This document shows positions 1-8,697 of a DNA stretch of 27,348 bases, piece by piece. Positions within the stretch are counted from its first letter, which is position 1, and each line of letters starts with the position of its first letter. Source of the DNA: CALBPI01 sp039815365 (GTDB lineage Bacteria > Pseudomonadota > Gammaproteobacteria > Steroidobacterales > Woeseiaceae); assembly GCA_039815365.1 (NCBI GenBank), contig JBCBZK010000038.1, forward strand, positions 1 to 27,348. Direction: 5' to 3'. Position numbers and translations under genes: made by a program. The notes under the pieces were generated by a model. It ran no database searches. It worked only from the letters and a program-made list of their open reading frames with translations, and was not told the origin of the DNA.

Positions 1-622
1 CAAATCGATCCTCAAACTGAGACTGCACGGCCGCAATGCCTTCCGCCGCTTTGTCGACGAGCGCCTGCGCTTCTGCAGCGAGGTCTCTGTCGTCAGCGTT
101 GCCTTTCAGCATACGTCGCCAGTCCGTGCGGTCACTCACATGCGCGCCAATCGTTTTTTCCAGCATGCCGGCGACATGCCGCGAACGCGTGCGGAAGATC
201 GGCCTCGCTTGCGTTGCGCCTTGATCGATCCAACGTGTGGGTAGTTGGTCCTGACGCGTAATGCCGACTTTGAGTCCGGAGGTGTTGGAAACGTAGACAA
301 AATGGTCCTGAAAACAGTGTGTTTGGCCCCAATCGGGCTCACGGCAAGTGCCGTTATCGAAGTGACATGTGTGTGGCCGCACGATACACATGTCGCAGGC
401 AGCCAGCCGTTGGCTGCAGGGAAAGCAATAGCCCTGGCTATAACTCTTCTTGGTTTTACGGCCGCAGTTCTGACAATGGATGTTGCCAGTGAAGCGTATT
501 TGGACGCGTTGACCGACCAAGCCTGTCATCGGCAACCGAGCGTCGTCCAAACGCATGGTGTAATCCACAGTTTCGGCATTACTCACGAGCATCTTGCGCG
601 CGTGACCCTGTATTTCCGTCAT
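1..622 (-). CDS. DUF2797 family cysteine-rich protein (3' end outside window)
   Basis: Reading leftwards from an ATG at 622, an open frame of 207 codons runs without a stop to the window edge, so the C-terminus is missing. A GAGG ribosome-binding site at 631-628 lies 5 bases before this ATG, and an in-frame stop at 691-689 limits extension. The protein has a zinc-ribbon-like pattern (C50, C53, C66, C69) followed by further cysteines (C76, C79, C86, C93, C103). After these comes YVSNTSGLKVGITR (110-123) and RWIDQGA (130-136), the combination I associate with DUF2797, whose second part resembles a GIY-YIG fold. Function is unknown to me. It is divergent from lipA and shares a 90-bp intergenic region with it. 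The family call rests on recalled motif order, not on a search. Confidence 0.8.
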   Translation of the reverse strand, partial: MTEIQGHARKMLVSNAETVDYTMRLDDARLPMTGLVGQRVQIRFTGNIHCQNCGRKTKKSYSQGYCFPCSQRLAACDMCIVRPHTCHFDNGTCREPDWGQTHCFQDHFVYVSNTSGLKVGITRQDQLPTRWIDQGATQARPIFRTRSRHVAGMLEKTIGAHVSDRTDWRRMLKGNADDRDLAAEAQALVDKAAEGIAAVQSQFEDRF

Positions 623-712
623 TTCGGCCTCATGTCTTGGTGCTGTGGCGCTATCGTGAGTAGGCGCCGACGTGAGACAATACCCGATTCAGCTCAATGA
701 CGCAGTGGCAGC
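623..712. promoter_or_regulatory. Divergent intergenic region DUF2797/lipA
   Basis: These 90 bases separate two divergent genes and must hold both promoters unless one lies inside a gene. On the minus strand TATTGT (682-677) could be a -10 element for the DUF2797 gene, with the GAGG ribosome-binding site at 631-628. For lipA I find neither a convincing -10/-35 pair nor a clear Shine-Dalgarno sequence before its ATG at 713. Confidence 0.3.
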
Positions 713-1738
713 ATGGCAGAACCAACCAAGACGTTGCGTGGCATCCCGATTGTCACCAGCGGCCGTAAATTCAAGACAGATCAAGGCTTTAACGCCATAA
801 AGAACGGCGTAAAACAGCGCGACGATCGTGATGCCGCGCCGGTCGGCCGCAAGCCACCCTGGCTGCGGGCACAGATGCCGTCGGGCGCCAAGTTTTCATC
901 GGTGAAGAAGACTGTGCGTGAAAAACGATTGAGCACCGTTTGTGAAGAATCGATGTGTCCCAATATCGGCGAGTGTTGGAATGCCGGCACAGCAACCATC
1001 ATGGTGATGGGTAGCGTGTGCACCCGCGCGTGTCAATTTTGCGCGGTGGATACCGGCAACCCCAAAGGCTGGCTCGACCACGAGGAGCCGGAGAACACGG
1101 CGCGTGCTGTTGAGGATATGGGACTCAAGTATGTTGTGCTGACGTCAGTAGATCGCGACGATTTGGCAGATGGCGGCGCCGGACACTACGCGGCCTGCGT
1201 GCGAGCGATCAAAGCGCGTACCCCGCAAACAGCGGTCGAAGCGCTGACGCCTGACTTCAACGGTGTTGAGGCTCACGTTGCCTTGTTGCTGGATTCGGGC
1301 CTCGAGGTGTTCGCGCAGAACGTTGAAACCGTGGAACGTTTGACGCATCCGGTACGTGACCCTCGGGCCGGCTACCGACAGACGCTGAACGTGCTCGGTT
1401 TTGCCAAGCGTTATCGTCCTGACGTGCTGACCAAAACAAGCTTGATGCTGGGTTTGGGCGAAACCGATGACGAGATTTACCGAACAATGGATGATCTTGC
1501 CGAGATTGGTTGTGACATCGTGACGTTTGGTCAGTATCTGCGCCCGACAGCGAATCATCTGGCGGTTGAGCGTTATGTGACGCCAGAGGCCTTCAACGCC
1601 TACAGAGAGGCCGGTCTCGAACGTGGTTTTCTCGAAGTCGTGTCAGGCCCGCTAGTGCGCTCGAGCTACCGCGCCGAACGTGTGCTCGAAAAAAACAACG
1701 TTGGTTTTAATGCCGCGTCTGACAGTGAGCATCGTTGA
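713..1738 (+). CDS. lipA: Lipoyl synthase
   Basis: Radical-SAM enzyme that inserts two sulfur atoms at C6 and C8 of protein-bound octanoyl chains, making the lipoyl cofactor of pyruvate and 2-oxoglutarate dehydrogenases and the glycine cleavage H protein. All family hallmarks are present: the auxiliary [4Fe-4S] cluster cysteines C77, C82, C88 (CX4CX5C), the radical-SAM cluster cysteines C103, C107, C110 (CX3CX2C), and the C-terminal RSSYRAER motif (316-323) whose serine is the unusual ligand of the auxiliary cluster. Length, 341 residues, is normal. ATG 713 is the only reasonable start, as the next methionine is residue 55. The stop overlaps the ATG of sohB by one base (TGATG), suggesting translational coupling. 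lipB, a common partner, is not in this window. Confidence 0.97.
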   Translation: MAEPTKTLRGIPIVTSGRKFKTDQGFNAIKNGVKQRDDRDAAPVGRKPPWLRAQMPSGAKFSSVKKTVREKRLSTVCEESMCPNIGECWNAGTATIMVMGSVCTRACQFCAVDTGNPKGWLDHEEPENTARAVEDMGLKYVVLTSVDRDDLADGGAGHYAACVRAIKARTPQTAVEALTPDFNGVEAHVALLLDSGLEVFAQNVETVERLTHPVRDPRAGYRQTLNVLGFAKRYRPDVLTKTSLMLGLGETDDEIYRTMDDLAEIGCDIVTFGQYLRPTANHLAVERYVTPEAFNAYREAGLERGFLEVVSGPLVRSSYRAERVLEKNNVGFNAASDSEHR

Positions 1739-2745
1739 TGGGTTGGTTTGCTGAATTTTCGTTGTTCTTCGCCAAGGCGCTGACGTTGGTCGTTGCGATT
1801 GGCGCCGTCATTACGTTGATCGCGGCAGCATCGCGCCGTCAGCAATCGAGCGAGACACTGCGTGTTGAAAAACTCAACAACAAGTACCGTGATGTGACCA
1901 ATCAGCTGCGCGCTGCCGTCAGTGATCCGGCGACTCGTAAGGCGCTCAAGAAGCAGCGCAAGGCTGAGGCAAAGGCAGACAAGAAAAATCCCGAATCACG
2001 TGCGCGAACCTACGTTGTCGATTTCAAAGGCGATATCAAAGCCAACGCCGTATCGTCTCTGCGCGAGGAGGTGTCGACGATCTTAGCTGTCGCAAATGAT
2101 GGCGATGACGTTGTTATCCGGCTTGAAAATCCGGGTGGCGTTGTGCATGAGCACGGTCTGGCAGCAGCGCAATTGGCGCGCTTGCGCGATGCTCAGGTTC
2201 CGCTCACGGTCGTTGTCGATAAGGTCGCTGCGAGCGGCGGGTATTTGATGGCCTGTATCGCAAACGAGATAGTCGCGGCGCCATTCGCTATTGTAGGGTC
2301 GATCGGCGTGATCGCCCAGATGCCGAATTTCCACCGTTTGCTCGATGAGAAAGGCGTCGATTTCGAGCAAGTGACCGCGGGCAAATATAAGCGTACCGTA
2401 ACCATGTTTGGCAAGAACACGGATGAAGATCGGGCGAAACTGAAAGAAGAGCTCGAGGAAATCCATGTGTTGTTCAAAGACGTTGTCACGCGTTATCGTC
2501 CATCTTTGGACGTAGAGCGTGTAGCGACCGGTGAGCACTGGTACGGAACGCAAGCGCTCGAAATGGGTCTGATAGATAAGATCTCAACGAGTGATGGATT
2601 ATTGACAGATTCGTTCGAAGATCGTGATGTGTTTACGGTCAAATACGAAATACGCCAACCTTTGCCGCAGAAACTCATGGGCGCGGTAGACGGCGCCATA
2701 GCGCGGGCGATGGAAGGCATGATGCGTTGGTGGCCTGGCAAGTAG
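1738..2745 (+). CDS. sohB: SohB-type inner-membrane serine protease (family S49)
   Basis: Predicted membrane-anchored protease of the SppA/SohB family. With ATG at 1738 it has 335 residues, close to E. coli SohB. One membrane segment lies near residues 9-31, then a charged lysine-rich linker typical of the S49 N-terminal domain, then the protease core. SGGY (166-169) gives the nucleophile S166, and GKYKR (215-219) supplies the general-base lysine, probably K218 by its roughly 52-residue spacing from the serine. The following GSIGV segment (187-191) also fits the family. A TTG three bases upstream is in frame, but the ATG overlapping the lipA stop is the better start. Natural substrates of SohB are unclear; a role in membrane or signal-peptide proteolysis is inferred from the family. 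Confidence 0.93.
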   Translation: MGWFAEFSLFFAKALTLVVAIGAVITLIAAASRRQQSSETLRVEKLNNKYRDVTNQLRAAVSDPATRKALKKQRKAEAKADKKNPESRARTYVVDFKGDIKANAVSSLREEVSTILAVANDGDDVVIRLENPGGVVHEHGLAAAQLARLRDAQVPLTVVVDKVAASGGYLMACIANEIVAAPFAIVGSIGVIAQMPNFHRLLDEKGVDFEQVTAGKYKRTVTMFGKNTDEDRAKLKEELEEIHVLFKDVVTRYRPSLDVERVATGEHWYGTQALEMGLIDKISTSDGLLTDSFEDRDVFTVKYEIRQPLPQKLMGAVDGAIARAMEGMMRWWPGK

Positions 2746-2771
2746 TGCAGACCGACTTGGGAGATATTGAG

Positions 2772-3605
2772 ATGACAATGCAATCGAAACACGTGTTCCG
2801 CCGTGCAGGGGTGATCGCTGGCGTTATTTGTTCTGCTGTGTTGACCGGCTGCGCGTCGTTTGTATCCGACGATCAGCTTGAGGCGCAAGGCCAGGCTACG
2901 TTTGACAAGATGCAAGCGGAAGTGCCGTTGGTCAAAGATCCGGCGACCATCAATTTCGTTACGTGCGTGGCCGAGGCGATCGTTGAATCGCTCGAGGGCG
3001 AGCCTGCGATGTTCGAATGGGAGCTGGCGATTTTCAATCAGCAACAAATCAATGCGTTTGTGCTGCCCGGTGGCAAAATCAGCGTCTACACCGGTTTGTT
3101 GCAAGTGACCAAGAACGACGCGCAGCTCGCTGCCGTTATCGGACATGAAGTCGCTCATGTAACAGAGCGCCATCCTGCTGAGCGCATCGCGCGCACCAAT
3201 GCAACGATGACTGGCGCACAGATTCTATCCGGGATTGTTGGCGGCACGCCGATCGCCGCGCAAAGCGCATCGACCGCGATTCAGATTGGCGCGCAACTCG
3301 GTTTGCTGCTGCCGTTTACGCGTGGGCAGGAAAGCGAGGCTGATGAGGTAGGTCTGGAATTCATGGCGAACGCCGGATTCGATCCACGCGAGAGCGTCAA
3401 GTTGTGGCAGAACATGCAGGATAGCCGTGATGGTGAGCCGCCCGAGTTCATGTCGACGCACCCCAGCAGCGAAACCAGGATTGATAAGTTAATCAGTCAA
3501 ATGCCCAAGGCATTGCTGTTGTACAACAATGCGCAGCAAGCCGGTCGCCGCCCCAATTGCCCACGACCCAATTTCCCTGAACCGAAAAAACCGAAAGAAA
3601 AGTGA
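2772..3605 (+). CDS. M48-family metalloprotease, lipoprotein (LoiP/YggG-like)
   Basis: Zinc metallopeptidase predicted to be lipid-anchored in the periplasm. I start it at ATG 2772, which follows GGGAG at about 8-10 bases; the frame is open further upstream, but those codons overlap the sohB 3' end and would bury the signal peptide. From 2772 there are 277 residues: a basic N-terminus, a hydrophobic stretch and lipobox LTGC with lipidation at C27. HEVAH (125-129) is the zinc-binding HExxH, and ESEAD (187-191) carries the third ligand glutamate (likely E189). Size and layout fit LoiP/YggG-like outer-membrane quality-control proteases rather than the longer BepA, since no TPR domain follows. 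The C-terminus is proline- and lysine-rich. It follows sohB by 26 bases, putting two envelope proteases side by side. Confidence 0.9.
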   Translation: MTMQSKHVFRRAGVIAGVICSAVLTGCASFVSDDQLEAQGQATFDKMQAEVPLVKDPATINFVTCVAEAIVESLEGEPAMFEWELAIFNQQQINAFVLPGGKISVYTGLLQVTKNDAQLAAVIGHEVAHVTERHPAERIARTNATMTGAQILSGIVGGTPIAAQSASTAIQIGAQLGLLLPFTRGQESEADEVGLEFMANAGFDPRESVKLWQNMQDSRDGEPPEFMSTHPSSETRIDKLISQMPKALLLYNNAQQAGRRPNCPRPNFPEPKKPKEK

Positions 3606-3611
3606 TGTTCT

Positions 3612-3632
3612 GCGGCGCTGACGTAGCGCTGC
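3612..3632 (+). other. Hairpin between the M48 gene and the repair cluster
   Basis: An 8-bp stem with one G-U pair (3612-3619 with 3625-3632) and a 5-base loop (GACGT) starts 6 bases after the protease stop and ends 10 bases before the TTG start of the exonuclease. No T-run follows, so this is not a standard intrinsic terminator. It could attenuate or insulate the repair genes, or be chance. Confidence 0.35.
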
Positions 3633-3642
3633 CTTCAGGCCG

Positions 3643-4638
3643 TTGACTGCGCTGCTGGAAGCCAGTCGGCGAGGCTTGGAGTGCGCAGCCGGCGGGTTCT
3701 GTATAGATCCTATGCGCGCGAGCGAGTTAGCCGTGATCACCCATGCGCACGCTGACCACGCGCGTCGCGGCGCACAACGCTACATCGCGCACCACGATAG
3801 TGTGCCCATCCTCAAGCGGCGCCTTGGCGAGCAACAGCGCATTGATGGTGTTGCCTACGGCGAGTCTATTGCCTTGGGCGATACCGCAGTAAGCCTGCAT
3901 CCTGCCGGTCATGTCTTAGGCTCAGCCCAAGTGCGTGTGCAACGCGGCAATGAGGTCTGGGTTGCGACTGGAGACTTCAAGCGCGACCCCGATCCGACCT
4001 GCGCGCCATTTGAAGTCGTGCCTTGCACGACGTTCATTAGCGAAGCGACGTTTGCGCTGCCTATTTATCGTTGGCCACCCGTCGATGAAGTCGTCGACGA
4101 CATTTACCAATGGTGGCAGACGAACCGGTCGGCAGGCCGACCGAGTGTGTTGTTCTGTTATGCCTTCGGAAAAGCGCAGCGTGTCTTGGCCCAGCTGGCA
4201 CGGCTGACTGATGCCAGTGTCTTCGAACATGGCGCCGTGGCGGAGTTAACCGCGCTGTATCGCGACGCGGGCGTGGATATGGTACCAACGCTGCGCGTCG
4301 ATCTGCGCGAAAAACGCGACTACACCGGCGAGTTGATTATTGCGCCGCCGGGCGCCGCAGGGTCGACATGGATGCGCCGTTTCAAGAATGCATCGACCGG
4401 GTTTTGTTCAGGTTGGATGCAAGTGCGCGGCAACCGCCGCCGGCGCGGCTATGACCGAGGGTTCGTCTTATCCGATCACGCGGATTGGCCTTCGTTGCTC
4501 AAGACGATTGATGACGTCGGTGCGCAGCAGGTGTTTCTGACACACGGTCATGCCGATACGCTCGTGCGCTTGCTGCGCGAGCGAGGTTATTGCGTCGACG
4601 AGCTGCGCGTGCCGGATCGCGAGGCGAGCGATGCTTGA
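3643..4638 (+). CDS. Ligase-associated DNA exonuclease, metallo-beta-lactamase fold
   Basis: Metal-dependent nuclease of the SNM1/CPSF-like metallo-beta-lactamase superfamily, in the form encoded beside bacterial ATP-dependent ligases (ligase-associated exonuclease family). THAHADHAR contains the metal-binding HxHxDH (H34, H36, D38, H39). Later conserved points are HPAGHVLGSAQV, TGDFK, LSDHAD and the C-terminal THGHAD. Length is 331 residues. TTG 3643 is the only usable start: an in-frame stop lies at 3619-3621, and the first ATG would remove residues just before the active site that family members keep. Its ribosome-binding site is weak. The stop overlaps the ligase ATG by 8 bases. Expected role is DNA end processing before ligation; that role is inferred from gene context. 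Confidence 0.88.
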   Translation: MTALLEASRRGLECAAGGFCIDPMRASELAVITHAHADHARRGAQRYIAHHDSVPILKRRLGEQQRIDGVAYGESIALGDTAVSLHPAGHVLGSAQVRVQRGNEVWVATGDFKRDPDPTCAPFEVVPCTTFISEATFALPIYRWPPVDEVVDDIYQWWQTNRSAGRPSVLFCYAFGKAQRVLAQLARLTDASVFEHGAVAELTALYRDAGVDMVPTLRVDLREKRDYTGELIIAPPGAAGSTWMRRFKNASTGFCSGWMQVRGNRRRRGYDRGFVLSDHADWPSLLKTIDDVGAQQVFLTHGHADTLVRLLRERGYCVDELRVPDREASDA

Positions 4639-6244
4639 GTTCATCGCGCTGTACCGAACATTGGATCAGAACACGTCAACGCGTGCGAAAGTTGCTGCGA
4701 TGGTTGCCTACCTGGAGAAAGCGAGACCTGCCGATGTGGCGTGGGCTAGCTTCTTTCTGTCCGGGCGTCGTTTGCGGCGGTTAGTGACGACGACGCAGTT
4801 GCGCGAGTGGCTGGCTGAGTGTTCTGAGCTGCCCGTGTGGTTGGTTGAGGATACTTACGCCAGTGTCGGCGACCTCGCGGAAACCATTGCATTGCTGTTG
4901 TCCGATCGAGGCTATGCCGAAGCGCTCGAAGATATTTCGCTAGGCGATTTTGTTGTAGAGCACGTGCAAGCGTTGTCGTCGATGGACGATGCGGACAAAC
5001 GTGCGCACGTCACAGGTTGGTGGCAAAAGCTGCTGTACGAAGCGTGCTATGTCTTCAATAAGTTGCTCACAGGCGCATTGCGCGTCGGCGTGTCGCAAAC
5101 GCTGCTTGCGACTGCGCTCGCACAGACAGCCGATGTGCCCAGACCGGTCATCCTGCACCGGCTGATGGGGCAATGGACGCCTGACGCCACGTTCGCAGAG
5201 CGTCTGACAGGCCCGGACGATGGCACGACGATGTTGTCTCAGCCCTATCCGTTTTGCCTCGCAGCGCCTTTGGAAAAAGTGCCCGGTGAGCTCAGCGTTG
5301 CAGATGTCACCGAAAAACTGGGTGACGTTGCCGGATGGCAGGCGGAATGGAAATGGGACGGTATCCGTGCACAGGTAGTTCGACGTGAAGGCCAGTGTTT
5401 CGTCTGGTCGCGAGGCGAGGAGCTCATCGGCAATCAGTTTCCGGAGATCGTTGAGGCGGCTATGGCATTGCCCGACGGAACCGTCGTTGACGGCGAGTTA
5501 CTCGCATGGAAAGACGATGCGCCGATGAGCTTCGCTGCGTTGCAGCGACGTATCGGGCGAAAAAAACCGGGCAAGAAAACGCTGTCGGATTTCCCGGTAC
5601 GGCTGCAAGCCTATGATCTGTTGGAGCTTGGTGGAGAAGACATTCGCGCGCGCCCGATGTCAGCGCGGCGCGAGGCGCTATGCCAGTTGCACGCGCGTCT
5701 ACCATCGAAATTCATGTTGTCACGCGTGTTGTCCGGCACGACGTGGACCGAGCTGGCAGCATTGCGAGACCAGTCCCGAGAACGCGATGTCGAGGGGCTC
5801 ATGCTCAAAGCAGCAGATAGTGCTTACGGGACGGGGCGACAGCGCGGCGTATGGTGGAAATGGAAAATAGAGCCACACACCGTGGACGCGGTCATGCTGT
5901 ACGCACAAGCGGGCCACGGTCGTCGTGCTAACTTGCACACGGACTACACGTTCGCGGTGTGGCGCGGCGATGATCTTGTGCCGATTGCAAAAGCTTACAG
6001 CGGGCTGAACAACGACGAAATCAGTGAGTTGGACAAATGGATACGTCGGCACACGCGTGAGCGCTTTGGACCGGTGAGATCGGTTGAGCCAGTGCATGTC
6101 TTCGAGCTTGCTTTCGAAGCAATCGCGCGTTCGGGGCGCCACAAGTCTGGCGTGGCGCTGCGCTTCCCTCGCATTCGTCGCTGGCGACGTGATCTGGCAG
6201 CCGCCGATGCGGATACGCTGGCATCGCTTGAGGCGCTGTTGTGA
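4631..6244 (+). CDS. ATP-dependent DNA ligase (Lhr/PdeM-associated type)
   Basis: ATP-dependent ligase, separate from the NAD-dependent replicative LigA. Starting at ATG 4631, which overlaps the exonuclease stop, it has 537 residues. An N-terminal helical DNA-binding region (about 1-200) is followed by the adenylation domain with nucleotidyl-lysine motif KWDG (K241), a VDGELLAW motif III region and VEGLMLK motif IV, and then an OB-fold domain containing VWWKWK (motif V). Size and gene order match the bacterial ligase family encoded with a metallo-beta-lactamase exonuclease and Lhr-type helicase (PP_1105-like), not LigD: there are no polymerase or 3'-phosphoesterase domains and no Ku gene nearby. 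It probably seals nicks during damage repair. The next start, a GTG, overlaps its stop (GTGA). Confidence 0.93.
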   Translation: MLEFIALYRTLDQNTSTRAKVAAMVAYLEKARPADVAWASFFLSGRRLRRLVTTTQLREWLAECSELPVWLVEDTYASVGDLAETIALLLSDRGYAEALEDISLGDFVVEHVQALSSMDDADKRAHVTGWWQKLLYEACYVFNKLLTGALRVGVSQTLLATALAQTADVPRPVILHRLMGQWTPDATFAERLTGPDDGTTMLSQPYPFCLAAPLEKVPGELSVADVTEKLGDVAGWQAEWKWDGIRAQVVRREGQCFVWSRGEELIGNQFPEIVEAAMALPDGTVVDGELLAWKDDAPMSFAALQRRIGRKKPGKKTLSDFPVRLQAYDLLELGGEDIRARPMSARREALCQLHARLPSKFMLSRVLSGTTWTELAALRDQSRERDVEGLMLKAADSAYGTGRQRGVWWKWKIEPHTVDAVMLYAQAGHGRRANLHTDYTFAVWRGDDLVPIAKAYSGLNNDEISELDKWIRRHTRERFGPVRSVEPVHVFELAFEAIARSGRHKSGVALRFPRIRRWRRDLAAADADTLASLEALL

Positions 6245-8697
6245 GCGGTGTCACGCGCAGCCGCATTGATGCCTGGTTTAACGACAACGACTGGCAAGTG
6301 TTCGACTATCAATCGGACGCGTGGGAGGCGTTTGGTCAAGGTCAGTCCGGGTTGATTCATTCGCCCACCGGCAGCGGCAAGACGCTCGCCGCGTGGCTCG
6401 GGCCGTTGCAACACATCAGTACGTCGGCGCGTGGTTTGCGCGTGCTCTGGATCACTCCGCTGCGCGCGTTGGCAAACGATACGCACGAAAACCTGCAAGC
6501 TGCCGTAACAGCATTGGGCAGCGATTGGCGCGTGGGTATCCGCACGGGCGACACATCATCGAGCGAGAAAGCGCGCCAACGTCGCACGCCACCACAGGCT
6601 TTGATTACAACGCCAGAGAGTCTTTCCGTTTTATTGTCATACGCCGATGCAGACAATTGGTTTGGGTCGCTTGACGCCGTCGTTGTCGACGAATGGCATG
6701 AATTGCTTGGCAGTAAGCGTGGCGTGCAGCTCGAGTTGTGTCTGGCGCGTCTGCGAGCGTTACGTAGTGATGTTGTGACGTGGGGGTTGTCCGCGACGCT
6801 TGCTAATCTTGAAGAGGCAATGACTGTGCTCTGCGGCGAAACACATCGCGCGAGTCTGATTGCTGGTGCGTCGCCGAAACAGATTGATATCGCCAGCGTC
6901 CTACCGGAGTCGTTAGAGCGCTTCCCACAAGCAGGCCCCCTAGGTTTGGCGCTTGTCGAGCCCGTCGTCGAGCAAATACACAACGCAGTATCCACGCTTG
7001 TGTTTACCAACACGCGCTCGCAGGCAGAGTCATGGTTTGATGCATTGTTGCGCGCGCGACCCGATTGGTTGGGTCGCATCGCGCTGCATCACGGTTCTAT
7101 CGATCGCAAAATCCGCCAGACGATCGAGCAAGGTTTGCGTGACGGCGCATTGCTCGCGGTGATCTGTACATCTTCGCTCGATCTTGGCGTGGACTTCGCA
7201 CCCGTGGACCAGGTATTGCAGATTGGCAGTCCCAAAGGCGTGGCGCGTCTGATGCAGCGCGCCGGCCGCAGTGGTCATCAACCGGGTGCAGTTTCAACCG
7301 TTCAGTGTGTACCGACGCATGCGTTGGAGTTGGTCGAAATCGTCGCTGCGCGCGAAGCGTGGCATGCCGGTCGGATAGAGCCACGTGTGCCACTGACAAG
7401 GTCGCTGGATGTGCTCGTGCAACACTTGGTGACCCGTGCTCTGGGCGGCGGCTTTGAGTCGGACGGGATGCTCGCCGAGGTGCGCACGACGCACGCGTTC
7501 AGTGCACTCAGTGATACCGCTTGGCAGTGGTGTCTGGATTTTATTACACGCGGCGGTCAGGCGTTGGCCGGGTATCCGCAGTTTAATCGCGTCAGTGTGG
7601 TGGATGGGCTTTATCGAATGACCGATCAACGCCTGTCGCGCCAGCACCGCATGAGTATTGGCACGATTGCCAGTGACACGGCGATGCGGGTGAAGTGGAT
7701 ATCAGGTGGATCACTCGGGACGATTGAAGAGTCTTTCGTATCGCGACTCGACAAAGGTGATCGGTTTTTGTTTGCAGGGCGACTCGTCGAGCTTGTGCAG
7801 ATTCGTGACATGACCGCTTACGTGCGCAAGTCCAAGCGCGTCAGCAAGACAGTGCCGCGTTGGCAGGGCGGTCGCATGCCTTTGTCGACAGCGCTCGCCG
7901 ATAGCATGCTCGCCGTGCTTTCGGCGTATGCCGATAAATCCTTGGATGCGCCCGAGCTCGAGGTTGTCCGTTCGTTGCTCGATCATCAGATTGCTGTGTC
8001 GCGATTACCAGCGCCCGGTCGTCTTTTGGTGGAGCGTTGTCAATCCCGCGAGGGTCATAGTCTGTTCCTGTTTCCGTTTGCTGGCCGTCTTGTGCATGAA
8101 GGTATGGCAACCTTGCTCGCTATGCGGATATCGCGAGAGCAACCGATTACGTTCACGCTGTCGGCGAATGATTACGGCATTGAGCTGTTAAGTGCAGACG
8201 CGCTTGATTGCGACACGGCGACGTTGCGTACTTGGCTGTCCGTGGAGCGTCTTGTCGACGACATGTATTCAGCAGTCAACCTTGGCGAAACCGCAAAACG
8301 TCAATTTCGCGATATCGCGCGCATCGCCGGGTTAGTGTTTTCAGGCTATCCCGGGAGTGGCAAATCGACGCGTCAGATCCAGGCTTCCAGTGGATTAATC
8401 TTCGATGTGCTGATGCGCTATGACGAAGACAATTTGCTCTTGGATCAATCGCGCCGTGAGGTACTGGATGCTCAGTTGGAGGTCACACGTATGCGCGCTG
8501 CGCTGGTTCGCTTGCAGGACTGCGAAGTCGATATCGTCGACACGCAACGACTGTCACCCTTTGCGTTCCCGCTGTGGGCCGAGCGGTTGCAGAGTCAAAT
8601 CATGTCGAGTGAGACCTGGAAAGCCCGTGTGCAACGGATGGCAGATCAACTTAACCGGCGTACCCGCAAAAAGCAGCAACGGGCAGGGCGGTCGTGA
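6241..8697 (+). CDS. Ligase-associated Lhr-type DEXH-box helicase
   Basis: Superfamily 2 helicase of the short Lhr type. The 818 residues contain Walker A SPTGSGKT (41-48), Walker B DEWH (150-153), LSATLANLEEA (motif III) and QRAGRSGHQPG (motif VI). After the two RecA-like domains come the Lhr winged-helix and Lhr-specific regions. It lacks the long C-terminal extension of full-length, about 1500-residue bacterial Lhr, fitting the ligase-associated subfamily. The GTG start at 6241 overlaps the ligase stop (GTGA), and the protein begins right before the Q-motif-like DYQSDAWEAF segment, so no longer start is needed. Lhr enzymes translocate 3'-5' on single-stranded DNA and unwind DNA or RNA-DNA duplexes; here it would feed the adjacent nuclease and ligase. 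The helicase call is secure; the precise substrate is not. Confidence 0.95.
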   Translation: MSGVTRSRIDAWFNDNDWQVFDYQSDAWEAFGQGQSGLIHSPTGSGKTLAAWLGPLQHISTSARGLRVLWITPLRALANDTHENLQAAVTALGSDWRVGIRTGDTSSSEKARQRRTPPQALITTPESLSVLLSYADADNWFGSLDAVVVDEWHELLGSKRGVQLELCLARLRALRSDVVTWGLSATLANLEEAMTVLCGETHRASLIAGASPKQIDIASVLPESLERFPQAGPLGLALVEPVVEQIHNAVSTLVFTNTRSQAESWFDALLRARPDWLGRIALHHGSIDRKIRQTIEQGLRDGALLAVICTSSLDLGVDFAPVDQVLQIGSPKGVARLMQRAGRSGHQPGAVSTVQCVPTHALELVEIVAAREAWHAGRIEPRVPLTRSLDVLVQHLVTRALGGGFESDGMLAEVRTTHAFSALSDTAWQWCLDFITRGGQALAGYPQFNRVSVVDGLYRMTDQRLSRQHRMSIGTIASDTAMRVKWISGGSLGTIEESFVSRLDKGDRFLFAGRLVELVQIRDMTAYVRKSKRVSKTVPRWQGGRMPLSTALADSMLAVLSAYADKSLDAPELEVVRSLLDHQIAVSRLPAPGRLLVERCQSREGHSLFLFPFAGRLVHEGMATLLAMRISREQPITFTLSANDYGIELLSADALDCDTATLRTWLSVERLVDDMYSAVNLGETAKRQFRDIARIAGLVFSGYPGSGKSTRQIQASSGLIFDVLMRYDEDNLLLDQSRREVLDAQLEVTRMRAALVRLQDCEVDIVDTQRLSPFAFPLWAERLQSQIMSSETWKARVQRMADQLNRRTRKKQQRAGRS

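Noticed and set aside
245..700. A 151-codon plus-strand ORF upstream of lipA
   Set aside because: It lies antisense to the DUF2797 gene, has no recognisable domain or ribosome-binding site, and the minus-strand frame matches a known family.
2493..3173. A 226-codon minus-strand ORF
   Set aside because: It is the complement of the sohB and M48 protease genes, both with intact catalytic motifs, and shows no family motifs of its own.
6357..7079. A 240-codon minus-strand ORF inside the Lhr-type helicase
   Set aside because: It is antisense to well-conserved helicase motifs and has low-complexity composition typical of a shadow frame.
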